Notes under the pieces: generated by a model | Database searches by the model: none | What the model was told of the DNA's origin: nothing | Seen by the model: only the letters and a program-made list of their open reading frames with translations | In this document: positions 1 through 7,200 of the stretch, piece by piece | How the letters are laid out: each line of letters starts with the position of its first letter | How positions within the stretch are numbered: position 1 is the first letter of the stretch | Translations under genes and position numbers: made by a program | Source: Methanocorpusculum sp. | Lineage (GTDB): Archaea > Halobacteriota > Methanomicrobia > Methanomicrobiales > Methanocorpusculaceae | Direction: 5' to 3' | DNA length: 16,355 nucleotides | NCBI GenBank assembly: GCA_029987395.1 | Contig: DALTVX010000085.1 | Span: 1-16,355 of the forward strand

Positions 1-119
1 AAGACAACTGACCCTTATCTTATCTCATTAAAATTTGCGGTTGAATATCTTAAGTGTCCACATATCGCACCCCACGTGGTGCGAATCATTTTTTGCTAAT
101 ACCGGCAATACCTACCTAC

Positions 120-845
120 ATGAACTATTCGATCTCGACGCACTGCATGCACTCCACTCCTCTGGATACTGTGCTGGATACACTCGCACCCCATACGGAT
201 CATGTCGAGATCATGGACGACGGGCCGCATTTTTTAGCAAATGCTGAGCTTCTTTTCTCATACTCATACAAATACAGTATCCACGCACCCTCACGCGGCG
301 TGAATCTTGCTTCCGTCCTGGAACCAATACGCCGCGCAGCCGTCGAGGTCATACATGACACCTTATCGATAGCGTCCGAGGTCGGTGCACCGGTCGTCAT
401 CCACCCTGGATATGCCGCATGGGAATACGAACGCGATCAGGCAAAAAGAAATCTTCGGGCGTCTTTTGCACAGATCCGCTCCGATGCCGCCGAGTTTGGC
501 GTCACATACTTTATCGAAAATATGGGCGACTGGGGATACTTCTATCTGCAGACCCCAGAAGAGATCGAACTGCTGGACGGCGATCTCTTCTGTCTGGACG
601 TTGGCCATGCAAACGAATGCGGGAACTTATCTGAGTTCCTCAAAGTCCCCTTCTCACATGTCCATCTCCATGATAATGACGGAAAACATGACAGCCACTC
701 AGCCATTGGAGAAGGAACGATCGATTTTGACGCGGTCATGGGAAAAGTCAAAGAAAACAAGGTCGCTCACCCTGTCATCGAGGTCGAGACACTTGACGGG
801 GCTTTGAAGAGTCTTGCTTCATTAAAAGAACGAGGATATACATGA
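120..845 (+). CDS. TIM-barrel sugar phosphate isomerase/epimerase-like protein (AP endonuclease 2 / xylose isomerase-like)
   Basis: A 241-residue protein of the xylose isomerase-like TIM-barrel superfamily, whose members isomerise or epimerise sugars, or act as endonuclease IV, using bound divalent metal. Candidate metal or catalytic residues lie at the ends of successive strands: H95 (VVIHPGY), E133 (YFIENMG), D160 and H163 (CLDVGHANE), the His-rich HVHLHDND stretch near 180-187, and E221 (VIEVET). The GEGTIDF motif near 197-203 is typical of the family. I chose ATG 120 because the product then opens with the usual first strand (MNYSIST). A GTG at 54 would add 22 residues with no family resemblance. 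Neither start has a clear Shine-Dalgarno site. The stop overlaps the next gene's start (ATGA), so the two are probably co-transcribed. The substrate cannot be read from the sequence; an endonuclease IV role is less likely because the protein is short and lacks several of its metal ligands. Confidence 0.85.
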   Translation: MNYSISTHCMHSTPLDTVLDTLAPHTDHVEIMDDGPHFLANAELLFSYSYKYSIHAPSRGVNLASVLEPIRRAAVEVIHDTLSIASEVGAPVVIHPGYAAWEYERDQAKRNLRASFAQIRSDAAEFGVTYFIENMGDWGYFYLQTPEEIELLDGDLFCLDVGHANECGNLSEFLKVPFSHVHLHDNDGKHDSHSAIGEGTIDFDAVMGKVKENKVAHPVIEVETLDGALKSLASLKERGYT

Positions 846-1591
846 AAAAACTCCCATGGGAATTTTGGCTCACCTGTCTGCTGATCTCGATATCGGCCGG
901 TATATTCGGATTTAAACTTCTGGTTTTTGGAGACAGCGGAGAAAGCGACACATTTTCATGGATAATCAACAGTCTGGGATTTTTACCGATCGAAATTTTG
1001 ATCGTCACAGTCATCATCAACCGCCTCCTGACTGCCCGAGCAAAACGCGAACAGCAGGAAAAGATCCGCATGGTCGTTGGTGTCTTCTTCTCCGAGGTGG
1101 GTGATATTTTGCTTCGAAAAATGGTGAAATGGGACAAGGCACCTGAGACACTTCGAAGTAAAATGCAGGTCGAAAAATCCTGGACCAAAGGACAGTTTGC
1201 ATCAGCAAAAGAAAACGCAGCCCTTCTTTGCACGCAAACGGCTCCCGGGCCCGATGACCTTACCGATATCCGGGAGCTCCTCGTGAGAAATCACGGTTTC
1301 CTGCTTCGATTGATCGAAAATCCGGTACTTCTTGAACACTACTCCGTATCAAAACTCCTTCAGGATCTGTTCCATCTCAGCGAGGAACTTGAAAACCGCG
1401 GTGACATCCACACTCTTCCGATGACCGACCTTATGCATCTCACAGGTGATGTCAACCGTGTCTACTGTCAGCTCACGAACGCTTGGCTGGAGCATATGGA
1501 GTATCTGAGCAAAAATTATCCCTATCTGCTCTCCCTCTCTTTACGCAAAAGCCCGTTCCTTCTTGAGGACAAAATCGTAGTAACAGAGTAA
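842..1591 (+). CDS. Conserved hypothetical protein with two N-terminal transmembrane helices
   Basis: I do not recognise a named family. The 249-residue product has two hydrophobic segments, about residues 8-29 and 38-60, joined by a short acidic loop (GDSGESD). A basic stretch follows (RLLTARAKREQ, 61-71), which predicts both ends in the cytoplasm and a short external hairpin. The rest (about 72-249) looks almost entirely helical, with two conserved-looking parts: MVVGVFFSEVGDILLR (77-92) and a C-terminal WLEHMEYL...YPYLLSLSLRKSPF stretch (215-239). No enzymatic motif is visible. ATG 842 overlaps the stop of the upstream isomerase-like gene by four bases, so translation is probably coupled and the two may share a process. 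The gene ends 17 bases before the convergent ribbon-helix-helix gene. The gene call is firm; the function is unknown. Confidence 0.8.
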   Translation: MKKLPWEFWLTCLLISISAGIFGFKLLVFGDSGESDTFSWIINSLGFLPIEILIVTVIINRLLTARAKREQQEKIRMVVGVFFSEVGDILLRKMVKWDKAPETLRSKMQVEKSWTKGQFASAKENAALLCTQTAPGPDDLTDIRELLVRNHGFLLRLIENPVLLEHYSVSKLLQDLFHLSEELENRGDIHTLPMTDLMHLTGDVNRVYCQLTNAWLEHMEYLSKNYPYLLSLSLRKSPFLLEDKIVVTE

Positions 1592-1620
1592 ACAAACAAA
1601 AAAGAAAATTATTTTTTAAA
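1592..1620. terminator. A/T-tract terminator region between convergent genes
   Basis: The short gap between two convergent stop codons holds an A-rich run (about 1591-1608) followed by a T-run (about 1609-1617). Reading rightward the T-run follows the first operon, and reading leftward the A-run becomes a T-run after the ribbon-helix-helix gene. Archaeal RNA polymerase often terminates at T-tracts without a hairpin, so a bidirectional terminator is plausible. It partly overlaps the minus-strand stop codon. Confidence 0.45.
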
Positions 1621-1932
1621 GAATCCACGGCGTGTATGTTTTACAACCGTCTCCTCTCTCTCAAGATTTTGCAGATGATGCATGACCCGCACCTCTTTTT
1701 TCAGTTCATCGATGCTTCGAACCAGCATATCGATGTTCTTCTGCATCCGAAGTGTTTCTTTAAAGCTTCTTTCTCGTGGCGGCATTACGATACCAGCCTG
1801 TTCGGCCTGCACGAGTCCTCCTTCGATCAAACGAAGCAGGGCCTCGTTTCTCTCCAGCTCCTGTTTCTTTGCAAAAATATCCACCCGCTCGGCCAGCTCA
1901 GGATCCAGAGTAAAAGAAAGATGAAGTGCCAT
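1609..1932 (-). CDS. Ribbon-helix-helix (CopG/Arc-like) putative transcription regulator with C-terminal coiled coil
   Basis: A 107-residue protein whose first 45 residues fit a ribbon-helix-helix DNA-binding fold: a strand with alternating hydrophobics (LHLSFTL, 3-9), helix A (PELAERVDIFAKKQ, 11-24), a turn, and helix B (ERNEALLRLIEGGL, 27-40). Residues about 57-95 are charged and heptad-like, suggesting a coiled coil for dimer or tetramer assembly, and the end is basic (HTRRGFFKK). Such proteins bind palindromic operators as dimers. The gene is the last of the PAN cluster, 39 bases after the preceding stop. That gap has a candidate TATA element and a perfect inverted repeat, suggesting autoregulation. 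A GGAG site (1944-1947) lies 11 bases before ATG. A toxin-antitoxin antitoxin is possible, but I see no partner toxin. The fold is moderately sure and the target unknown. Confidence 0.72.
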   Translation of the reverse strand: MALHLSFTLDPELAERVDIFAKKQELERNEALLRLIEGGLVQAEQAGIVMPPRERSFKETLRMQKNIDMLVRSIDELKKEVRVMHHLQNLEREETVVKHTRRGFFKK

Positions 1933-1947
1933 ATTAGTAACTACTCC

Positions 1948-1971
1948 ATTGGTGTTTCGACCAATTTTAAC
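1948..1971 (-). promoter_or_regulatory. Candidate promoter with overlapping palindromic operator for the ribbon-helix-helix gene
   Basis: A perfect inverted repeat, ATTGGT (1948-1953) and ACCAAT (1960-1965) with a 6-base spacer, lies just upstream of the ribbon-helix-helix gene. On the minus strand it abuts an A/T-rich TTAAAATT element (about 1964-1971) at a TATA-like distance (about 35 bases) from the start codon. A palindrome next to the TATA element of a small DNA-binding protein gene is the classic autorepression layout. Both the promoter and the operator are inferred from sequence only. Confidence 0.4.
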
Positions 1972-2391
1972 TTATGGATGGTCTCCAAGAAGTCCCCACA
2001 CACGAAATATCTGCACAACGCCGTCAGGATCTGCCACCCCGTCCGGCACACGTGCTGATGTACCGTTTGCTAAAACGACCACACGAAACGAGATGTTCCA
2101 ACCCTCGAAGAGTGCCGCAGAACGTGTTTCATACACCTCTCGTGCCAGGTCGCGGGTGAGATAGACGGAGTGTTCTGCATTCTCGAAGAGCACCTCCGTC
2201 ATATAACGCATGATATACCAGCGCAGTTCACTTGCGAGAGCAAGACCGCTGGACACCGTCGCCACCTCGAGTGTCACCCCCCAAGGGGTCTCCTTCGGAT
2301 GATAAAACCTAAGGATATGCCTGCTGGTTTCTGAGTCCGACAGGACACGATATAGATCTATGCCAGGCTTTGCGATACAGACCAGACGCAT
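1972..2391 (-). CDS. Conserved euryarchaeal protein downstream of pan (resembles DUF5804)
   Basis: A 139-residue soluble protein with no enzyme motif. The N-terminal part (RLVCIAKPGIDLYRVL, then SDSETSRHILRFY, about 2-30) and the central VATVSSGLALASELRWYIMRYM (about 43-64) resemble a small family of haloarchaeal and methanogen proteins that I recall as DUF5804; this is recall, not a search. The start ATG shares its A with the final base of the PAN stop (TGATG), so translation is likely coupled to PAN. That tight linkage suggests a proteasome-related role such as an adaptor or regulator, but nothing in the sequence proves it. The end (VQIFRVWGLLGDHP) has no HbYX proteasome-docking motif. It is followed at 39 bases by the ribbon-helix-helix gene. 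Confidence 0.8.
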   Translation of the reverse strand: MRLVCIAKPGIDLYRVLSDSETSRHILRFYHPKETPWGVTLEVATVSSGLALASELRWYIMRYMTEVLFENAEHSVYLTRDLAREVYETRSAALFEGWNISFRVVVLANGTSARVPDGVADPDGVVQIFRVWGLLGDHP

Positions 2392-3680
2392 CAGATATAC
2401 ATTATATCCCGACGGTCATCATCCTTATCCTGATGCTTGACCTTGCGGATCGCCTGGGTGAAGTTGACGCCGGTGATCAGATCGTCGTTGTTCCTGATCG
2501 CAAGCATACCTGCCTCACGGCAGATCGCCTCGATCTCTGCACCGGTCAGACCATCGGTCATTCGGACCAGTTCATCGTAATCGATCCCAGAGAGAACACC
2601 TGCGGATTCCATCTTTTTCGTGTGGACCTTGAAGATCTGCATCCGTGCTTCTGAGTCGGGCACGGGGATCTTGATCAGACGATCGAAACGTCCGGGACGA
2701 AGGAGCGCCGCATCAAGCATATCAGGGCGGTTCGTTGCCGCCATGATCCTGATGTTCCCGCGGTTGTTGAACCCGTCCATCTCAGAGAGAAGCTGCATCA
2801 GCGTTCTCTGGACCTCGGCTGAACCGGAGGTCCCGTCATTGGTCCTCATACTGCCGACCGCATCGATCTCGTCGATGAAGACAACGACACCGCTGTTCTT
2901 TTCTGCAAGATCACGCGCCATCTCAAAGAGGTCGCGGACCAGCTGAGCGCCTTCACCGATGTACTTGTGCACAAGTTCGGAACCTGCCATTCTCAGGAAC
3001 GGGACCCCTGCGTTGTTTGCAACGGCCTTTGCGATAAGGGTCTTGCCGGTACCAGGCGGACCGAACAGAAGCACACCTTTTGGTGGGATGACCCCGAACT
3101 TCTCGAAGGACTCGGGACGTGTGAGCGGGTACTCGACCGCTTCACGGACCTCGATGATCTCGGTCTTCAGACCGCCGATGTCAGCGAATGTGATAGTTGG
3201 CTTCTCTTCAAGCTCCATCACGCGAACACGTTCATCGATGGTGTTTCCAAGGATCTTCACAACAGACAGAGTACTGTTGACCGCGACCTTTGTTCCGACT
3301 TTCACATCGGCATAGATCGCGGGGTTTGCCAGGGTCACATACTCCTGATTATTGCCGAGCTGGCGCAGATACAGCTCATTTTCGTCTAGTTTTTCTAAAA
3401 CGACCGCAACAAACAAAGGCAGACGCTTGAGCTGAGCATTTTCCTTTTTCAGCTGGGCATTGTCCATCCGGATCTTGTTGTTCTCGAGCCTGAGGGATTC
3501 GTTGTCGGTTTTTGTTGTTTTGATTATTTTATGGAGGTAGTCGTTCTCTTTTTTCAGGAAAAGAGACTCTTCGTGTAATTTGGCATATTGATCATTGAGG
3601 TCCCCGAAGTCCAGGGCATTGGGGGAGATATTCGAGTCGCATGAGCGAGCAGTATTTGGGATAGAGGTTTCTTCTTCCAT
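2391..3680 (-). CDS. pan: Proteasome-activating nucleotidase (PAN)
   Basis: PAN is the hexameric AAA+ ATPase that caps the archaeal 20S proteasome, unfolds substrates and threads them in; it is related to the 26S Rpt subunits. The 429-residue product shows the full plan: an N-terminal coiled coil (about 29-87), an OB-like domain (about 88-155), and an AAA domain from about 160. Walker A is GPPGTGKT (207-214), Walker B VVVFIDEID with D270 and E271, pore loop KYIGEG (239-244) and arginine fingers R328 and R331 in LLRPGRFDR. The protein ends in MYI, a hydrophobic-Tyr-X (HbYX) tail that docks into the proteasome alpha ring and opens its gate. It is the first gene of a three-gene minus-strand cluster with a TATA-like element about 30-37 bases upstream. 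Length and motifs match the family and nothing is missing. Confidence 0.97.
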   Translation of the reverse strand: MEEETSIPNTARSCDSNISPNALDFGDLNDQYAKLHEESLFLKKENDYLHKIIKTTKTDNESLRLENNKIRMDNAQLKKENAQLKRLPLFVAVVLEKLDENELYLRQLGNNQEYVTLANPAIYADVKVGTKVAVNSTLSVVKILGNTIDERVRVMELEEKPTITFADIGGLKTEIIEVREAVEYPLTRPESFEKFGVIPPKGVLLFGPPGTGKTLIAKAVANNAGVPFLRMAGSELVHKYIGEGAQLVRDLFEMARDLAEKNSGVVVFIDEIDAVGSMRTNDGTSGSAEVQRTLMQLLSEMDGFNNRGNIRIMAATNRPDMLDAALLRPGRFDRLIKIPVPDSEARMQIFKVHTKKMESAGVLSGIDYDELVRMTDGLTGAEIEAICREAGMLAIRNNDDLITGVNFTQAIRKVKHQDKDDDRRDIMYI

Positions 3681-3709
3681 ATTAGTACTCTAGTGTATGG
3701 GACTGAGCA

Positions 3710-3717
3710 TTTATATC
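3710..3717 (-). promoter_or_regulatory. TATA box of the pan operon
   Basis: On the minus strand GATATAAA (3710-3717) is preceded by purine-rich AGATAA, like a TFB-recognition element. Archaeal initiation usually falls about 25 bases downstream, here near 3688-3692, leaving a leader of roughly 8-12 bases before the pan ATG at 3680. No strong Shine-Dalgarno site is visible, consistent with a very short leader. Confidence 0.6.
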
Positions 3718-3737
3718 TTATCTGATTAAGGCATGAA

Positions 3738-3932
3738 AAAAAGCGCCACTTAGAGGTTATGCAATCATCGCCCCCGTCAGGATGCATGCCTCAACGCATA
3801 TGATAAACGCTTGCGTCAGGTGTCGTTTAGAATAATATTAGGTCCCTTCGATGACCTCATCTGAACAGACAGAATCTATCTCCACTCATTCCGTATTCTT
3901 AATACTCATCAAGAGCAATAGATAAACATTAT
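3738..3932. other. Intergenic region between divergent pan and pyrG
   Basis: Pan and pyrG are divergent and 279 bases apart (3681-3959). Beyond the pan promoter I see no convincing ORF or RNA gene. A near-palindrome, GATGA (3850-3854) and TCATC (3857-3861) around CC, is a possible operator. A small inverted pair ACGC/GCGT lies at 3807-3816, and CGTCAGG occurs twice (3775-3781 and 3814-3820). I cannot place a confident TATA box for pyrG; A/T-rich candidates lie at about 3895-3930. Confidence 0.4.
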
Positions 3933-3959
3933 TTGATTTCGCAAAAGGAAGGGCAAAAA

Positions 3960-5543
3960 ATGAAATATGTAGTTGTAACCGGAGGGGTAATGAGCGGACT
4001 AGGGAAAGGCATAACTGCTGCATCCATCGGACGCATACTTATCAACAGGGGATATCACGTCACAAGCGTTAAGATAGACCCCTATTTAAATATCGACGCA
4101 GGGCTCATGAACCCCGCGCAGCACGGTGAGGTTTTCGTCCTTAAGGACGGCGGGGAAGCTGATCTTGATCTTGGGAATTACGAACGATTTCTTGACATCG
4201 AACTGACCAGTGATCACAACCTGACCACAGGAAAAATCTATTCTTCAGTCATCTCCAAAGAACGCCACGGCGATTATCTGGGCGCAACCGTCCAGATCAT
4301 CCCACACATCACCGACGAGATCAAAGACCGGATCAAAACAGCAGCCGAGTCCTGGGTCGACAAAGACGGGAACCATGCAGAGATCTGTATCGTCGAGGTC
4401 GGCGGGACCGTTGGCGACATCGAAAGCATGCCGTTTTTGGAGGCCGTTCGTCAGATGCACTGGGAGTATGGAAACGGCGACTTTGTCCTCGTCCATGTCA
4501 CGCTCCTTCCGGCAGATACGATGGGTGATCTAAAAACCAAACCAACTCAGCACTCTGTCAAAGCTCTTCGCGAACTCGGCCTTGAAGCCGACATCATTGT
4601 TGGGAGAAGCAATCTTCCTATCTCTCTCTCGACAAAACGAAAGATCTCATCATTCTGTGATGTGGACGTGCTCGCCGTTATCAGCGCGCAAACCGCCCCC
4701 GATACCTATCTCGTTCCAATGGAGCTCGAGAAGGAAGGAATGGCCGACGTCCTGTTAAAACAGCTCCGACTCGAACCTGGAAAGCCGGACAACAGCTGGT
4801 ATTCATTGATCTCCCGTGAATATTCTAACCGTATCACGGTAGGCATCATCACAAAATACGGTGTTGAGGATGTCTATATGTCTATCAAAGAGGCCCTCAA
4901 ACACGCAGGCCGGCTTCTGGCCACCGAGGTCATCATACACTGGCTCGACGCAGAAGAGTACACAAACGACGATCTTCGAGAGGTTGATGGGATCTTGATC
5001 CCCGGCGGATTTGGGAATCGCGGCATCGAAGAGATGATCTCTGCGATCCAATACGCACGTGAACACAAAAAGCCTCTTCTCGGTCTTTGTCTTGGGTTCC
5101 AGCTCTCGGTCATCGAGTTTATGAGAAACGTTGTCGGGTACGAAGATGCAACGAGCGAAGAATTCGGCCCTGGGACCCATGCGATCGCACTTCTTCCTGA
5201 ACAGGAAGGCGTCGCCGACCTCGGCGGAACGATGCGTCTTGGAAACTTTCCGGTCATACTTGATCCAAACTCCCGTCTAGCTGAACTCTACGGCGCGACC
5301 GAGATCGTCGAACGCCACCGTCACAGATATGAGGTCAATCCGGCTTATATCAACGAGATCGAAGCAAAGGGCATGAAATTTGTCGGTAAAAACGGCAGAC
5401 GTATGGAGGCGCTTGAACTGGATGATCACCCGTATTTTGTCGCGACACAGTTCCACCCAGAATTCAGATCACGCCCGACCCGACCGTCGGCACCGTTCAT
5501 CGGCTTTGTGAAAACCTGCCGTGATCTTCAGTGTAAGAGGTAA
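3960..5543 (+). CDS. pyrG: CTP synthase (glutamine hydrolysing)
   Basis: CTP synthase aminates UTP to CTP using ATP and ammonia from glutamine, the last step of pyrimidine nucleotide synthesis. The 527-residue product has the N-terminal synthetase domain with its P-loop (VMSGLGKGI, 10-18), the KIDPYLNIDAGLMNPAQHGE block (38-57) and DLDLGNYERF (68-77). A C-terminal class I glutamine amidotransferase domain follows, with IPGGFGNRG (347-355), nucleophile C377 in LCLGFQ and the H499/E501 pair in FHPEF. Length is close to bacterial PyrG (about 545). I chose ATG 3960, which gives the conserved MKYVVVTGG start, over an in-frame TTG at 3933. A purine-rich GGAAGGG lies 6 bases upstream. GuaA begins one base after the stop, so the two are almost certainly one transcript. 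Confidence 0.97.
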   Translation: MKYVVVTGGVMSGLGKGITAASIGRILINRGYHVTSVKIDPYLNIDAGLMNPAQHGEVFVLKDGGEADLDLGNYERFLDIELTSDHNLTTGKIYSSVISKERHGDYLGATVQIIPHITDEIKDRIKTAAESWVDKDGNHAEICIVEVGGTVGDIESMPFLEAVRQMHWEYGNGDFVLVHVTLLPADTMGDLKTKPTQHSVKALRELGLEADIIVGRSNLPISLSTKRKISSFCDVDVLAVISAQTAPDTYLVPMELEKEGMADVLLKQLRLEPGKPDNSWYSLISREYSNRITVGIITKYGVEDVYMSIKEALKHAGRLLATEVIIHWLDAEEYTNDDLREVDGILIPGGFGNRGIEEMISAIQYAREHKKPLLGLCLGFQLSVIEFMRNVVGYEDATSEEFGPGTHAIALLPEQEGVADLGGTMRLGNFPVILDPNSRLAELYGATEIVERHRHRYEVNPAYINEIEAKGMKFVGKNGRRMEALELDDHPYFVATQFHPEFRSRPTRPSAPFIGFVKTCRDLQCKR

Positions 5544-5544
5544 C

Positions 5545-7071
5545 ATGGAATCGATCTTAGTTCTTGATTTTGGCGGCCAGTACAATCAGCTGATCGCACG
5601 CCGCGTCCGAGAAGCACATGTTTTCTGCGAAGCAAAGCCCTGCACGATCTCCCTTTGTGAGATCAAAGCAGGCAACTATGCGGGAATAATCTTCACCGGA
5701 GGGCCGGCAAGTGTGTATGCAGACAATGCTCCGACCGTGGATGCCGGCATCTTCGATCTCGGTATCCCGATCCTTGGCATATGCTACGGCGCACAGCTCA
5801 CGGCACATATCCTTGGCGGAAAAGTGACCTCTGCGGCGACCCGCGAATACGGCAGAACATTGGTTTCTACTGAAGAGTCGCCCTTGTTCAAAGATGTTCC
5901 AAAGGAGACCACCTGCTGGATGAGCCACACAGATCAGATCAGCGAGGTCCCAGCCGGATTTTCGAAGATCGCTCAAACAGAGGTCTGCCCGGTAGCTGCT
6001 ATGGCAGATCCGAAAAAGAAGATCTATGCAGTTCAGTTCCATCCAGAGGTCCTGCACACGCCTGAAGGAATGACGATAATCAAAAACTTCCTCTATGATG
6101 TCTGCGAATGCAAAGGCACCTGGGTGATGGCTTCGTTTGTTGAGGATATGATCCTGCAGCTGCGTGAGAAGATCGGCGACAAAAAAGTTCTCTGTGCACT
6201 TTCAGGAGGAGTCGATTCATCCGTTTCTGCTATCCTTGTTCACAAGGCGGTTGGAAAACAGCTGACCTGTATCTTCGTCGATCACGGTCTTCTCAGGAAG
6301 AACGAGGGCGATGAAGTGGAGAAGATTTTCCGCGATCAGTTTGATATCAATCTGATCAGAGTAAATGCTGAGGCACAATTCCTTGGAAAACTTGCCGGCG
6401 TCTCTGACCCTGAACAGAAACGAAAGATCATCGGTGAAGAATTTATCCGCGTCTTTGAGGCCGAGGCAAAAAAGATCGGTACGGTCGATTTCCTTGTACA
6501 GGGAACGATTTATCCTGATGTGATAGAATCTGGTCCGGGCGCGGCCGCAGTGATCAAGAGCCACCATAACGTCGGCGGTCTGCCGGACAACGTGGACTTC
6601 AAGGAGATCATCGAGCCTCTGCGTGCACTTTTCAAGGACGAGGTCCGCCGTGCAGGTATCGAGCTTGGCATCCCTGAAAATCTTGTCTGGCGTCAGCCGT
6701 TCCCAGGCCCGGGTCTCGCGATCCGCGTGATCGGCGATATCACCAAGGAAAAACTTGATATCGTACGGGATGCTGATGCGATCTATCGAGAAGAGATCGC
6801 TAAAGCAGGTCTTGCTCGCGACATCAATCAGTATTTTGCAGCACTGACGAATATGCGCAGTGTAGGCGTGATGGGCGATGAGCGGACATATGACTATGCG
6901 GTGGTGCTTCGTGGTGTCGTAACGACCGATTTCATGACCGCCGACTGGGCCCAGATCCCCTTTGCCGTGCTTGAAAAAGTTTCGAGTCGGATCATCAACG
7001 AAGTGCGGCATGTGAACCGTGTTTTGTATGATATCACCAGCAAGCCCCCGGCAACGATCGAATACGAATAA
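5545..7071 (+). CDS. guaA: GMP synthase (glutamine hydrolysing), fused form
   Basis: GMP synthase converts XMP to GMP with ATP and glutamine-derived ammonia. The 508-residue product has an N-terminal class I glutamine amidotransferase domain (nucleophile C80 in LGICYGAQ; H166 and E168 in QFHPEV), an ATP pyrophosphatase domain with the PP-loop SGGVDSS (220-226), and the C-terminal dimerisation domain ending PPATIEYE. Many archaea split this enzyme into separate amidotransferase and synthetase subunits; here it is one bacterial-style chain. ATG 5545 lies one base after the pyrG stop. A GAGGT Shine-Dalgarno-like site (5537-5541) overlaps that stop. An in-frame GTG at 5521 inside pyrG would add eight unconserved residues and was rejected. 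GC content and codon use resemble pyrG; the AT-rich island begins right after the stop. Confidence 0.97.
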   Translation: MESILVLDFGGQYNQLIARRVREAHVFCEAKPCTISLCEIKAGNYAGIIFTGGPASVYADNAPTVDAGIFDLGIPILGICYGAQLTAHILGGKVTSAATREYGRTLVSTEESPLFKDVPKETTCWMSHTDQISEVPAGFSKIAQTEVCPVAAMADPKKKIYAVQFHPEVLHTPEGMTIIKNFLYDVCECKGTWVMASFVEDMILQLREKIGDKKVLCALSGGVDSSVSAILVHKAVGKQLTCIFVDHGLLRKNEGDEVEKIFRDQFDINLIRVNAEAQFLGKLAGVSDPEQKRKIIGEEFIRVFEAEAKKIGTVDFLVQGTIYPDVIESGPGAAAVIKSHHNVGGLPDNVDFKEIIEPLRALFKDEVRRAGIELGIPENLVWRQPFPGPGLAIRVIGDITKEKLDIVRDADAIYREEIAKAGLARDINQYFAALTNMRSVGVMGDERTYDYAVVLRGVVTTDFMTADWAQIPFAVLEKVSSRIINEVRHVNRVLYDITSKPPATIEYE

Positions 7072-7077
7072 CCTTAT

Positions 7078-7087
7078 TCTTTTTTTA
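7078..7087 (+). terminator. T-run terminator after pyrG-guaA
   Basis: Seven consecutive T residues (7080-7086), within a T-rich stretch, lie 9 bases past the guaA stop. There is no convincing GC-rich hairpin before them, which is normal for archaeal T-tract termination. Confidence 0.55.
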
Positions 7088-7118
7088 GGCCATTATTCAC
7101 GTCAATATAATTAGTTCT

Positions 7119-7140
7119 TAATATCTGTCTATAGATATTA
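7119..7140. terminator. Perfect A/T-rich inverted repeat in the guaA-gajB gap
   Basis: TAATATCT (7119-7126) and AGATATTA (7133-7140) are exact reverse complements around a 6-base loop. The repeat lies between two convergent stop codons and just past the AT-rich boundary. A weak transcript-end hairpin for the minus-strand defence operon is the simplest reading. A second A/T dyad, TTTTT-GC-AAAAA (7178-7189), sits nearer the gajB stop. Neither is strong, because the stems are almost all A-T. Confidence 0.35.
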
Positions 7141-7200
7141 CGTATTCATATAACATAATATGTAAAATAAGCAATATTTTTTGCAAAAATAATAAATGAG

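Noticed and set aside
54..119. Upstream GTG start for the isomerase-like gene, adding 22 residues
   Set aside because: The extension has no family resemblance, and ATG 120 gives the usual first strand of the barrel.
1609..2391. Toxin-antitoxin pair (ribbon-helix-helix protein plus the 139-residue protein)
   Set aside because: The 139-residue protein is translationally coupled to pan and does not resemble RelE, MazF, PIN or HEPN toxins.
3933..3959. TTG start for pyrG, nine residues earlier
   Set aside because: The purine-rich ribosome site lies inside this stretch, and ATG 3960 gives the conserved N-terminus.
3738..3959. Riboswitch or attenuator before pyrG
   Set aside because: Only short dyads are present and no known riboswitch core is recognisable.
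5521..5544. GTG start for guaA inside pyrG
   Set aside because: ATG 5545 directly yields the conserved amidotransferase start and has a GAGGT site just upstream.
6217..7011. 264-codon open frame antisense to guaA
   Set aside because: It is a by-product of codon bias opposite a clear gene; the product has no motif and no start signals.
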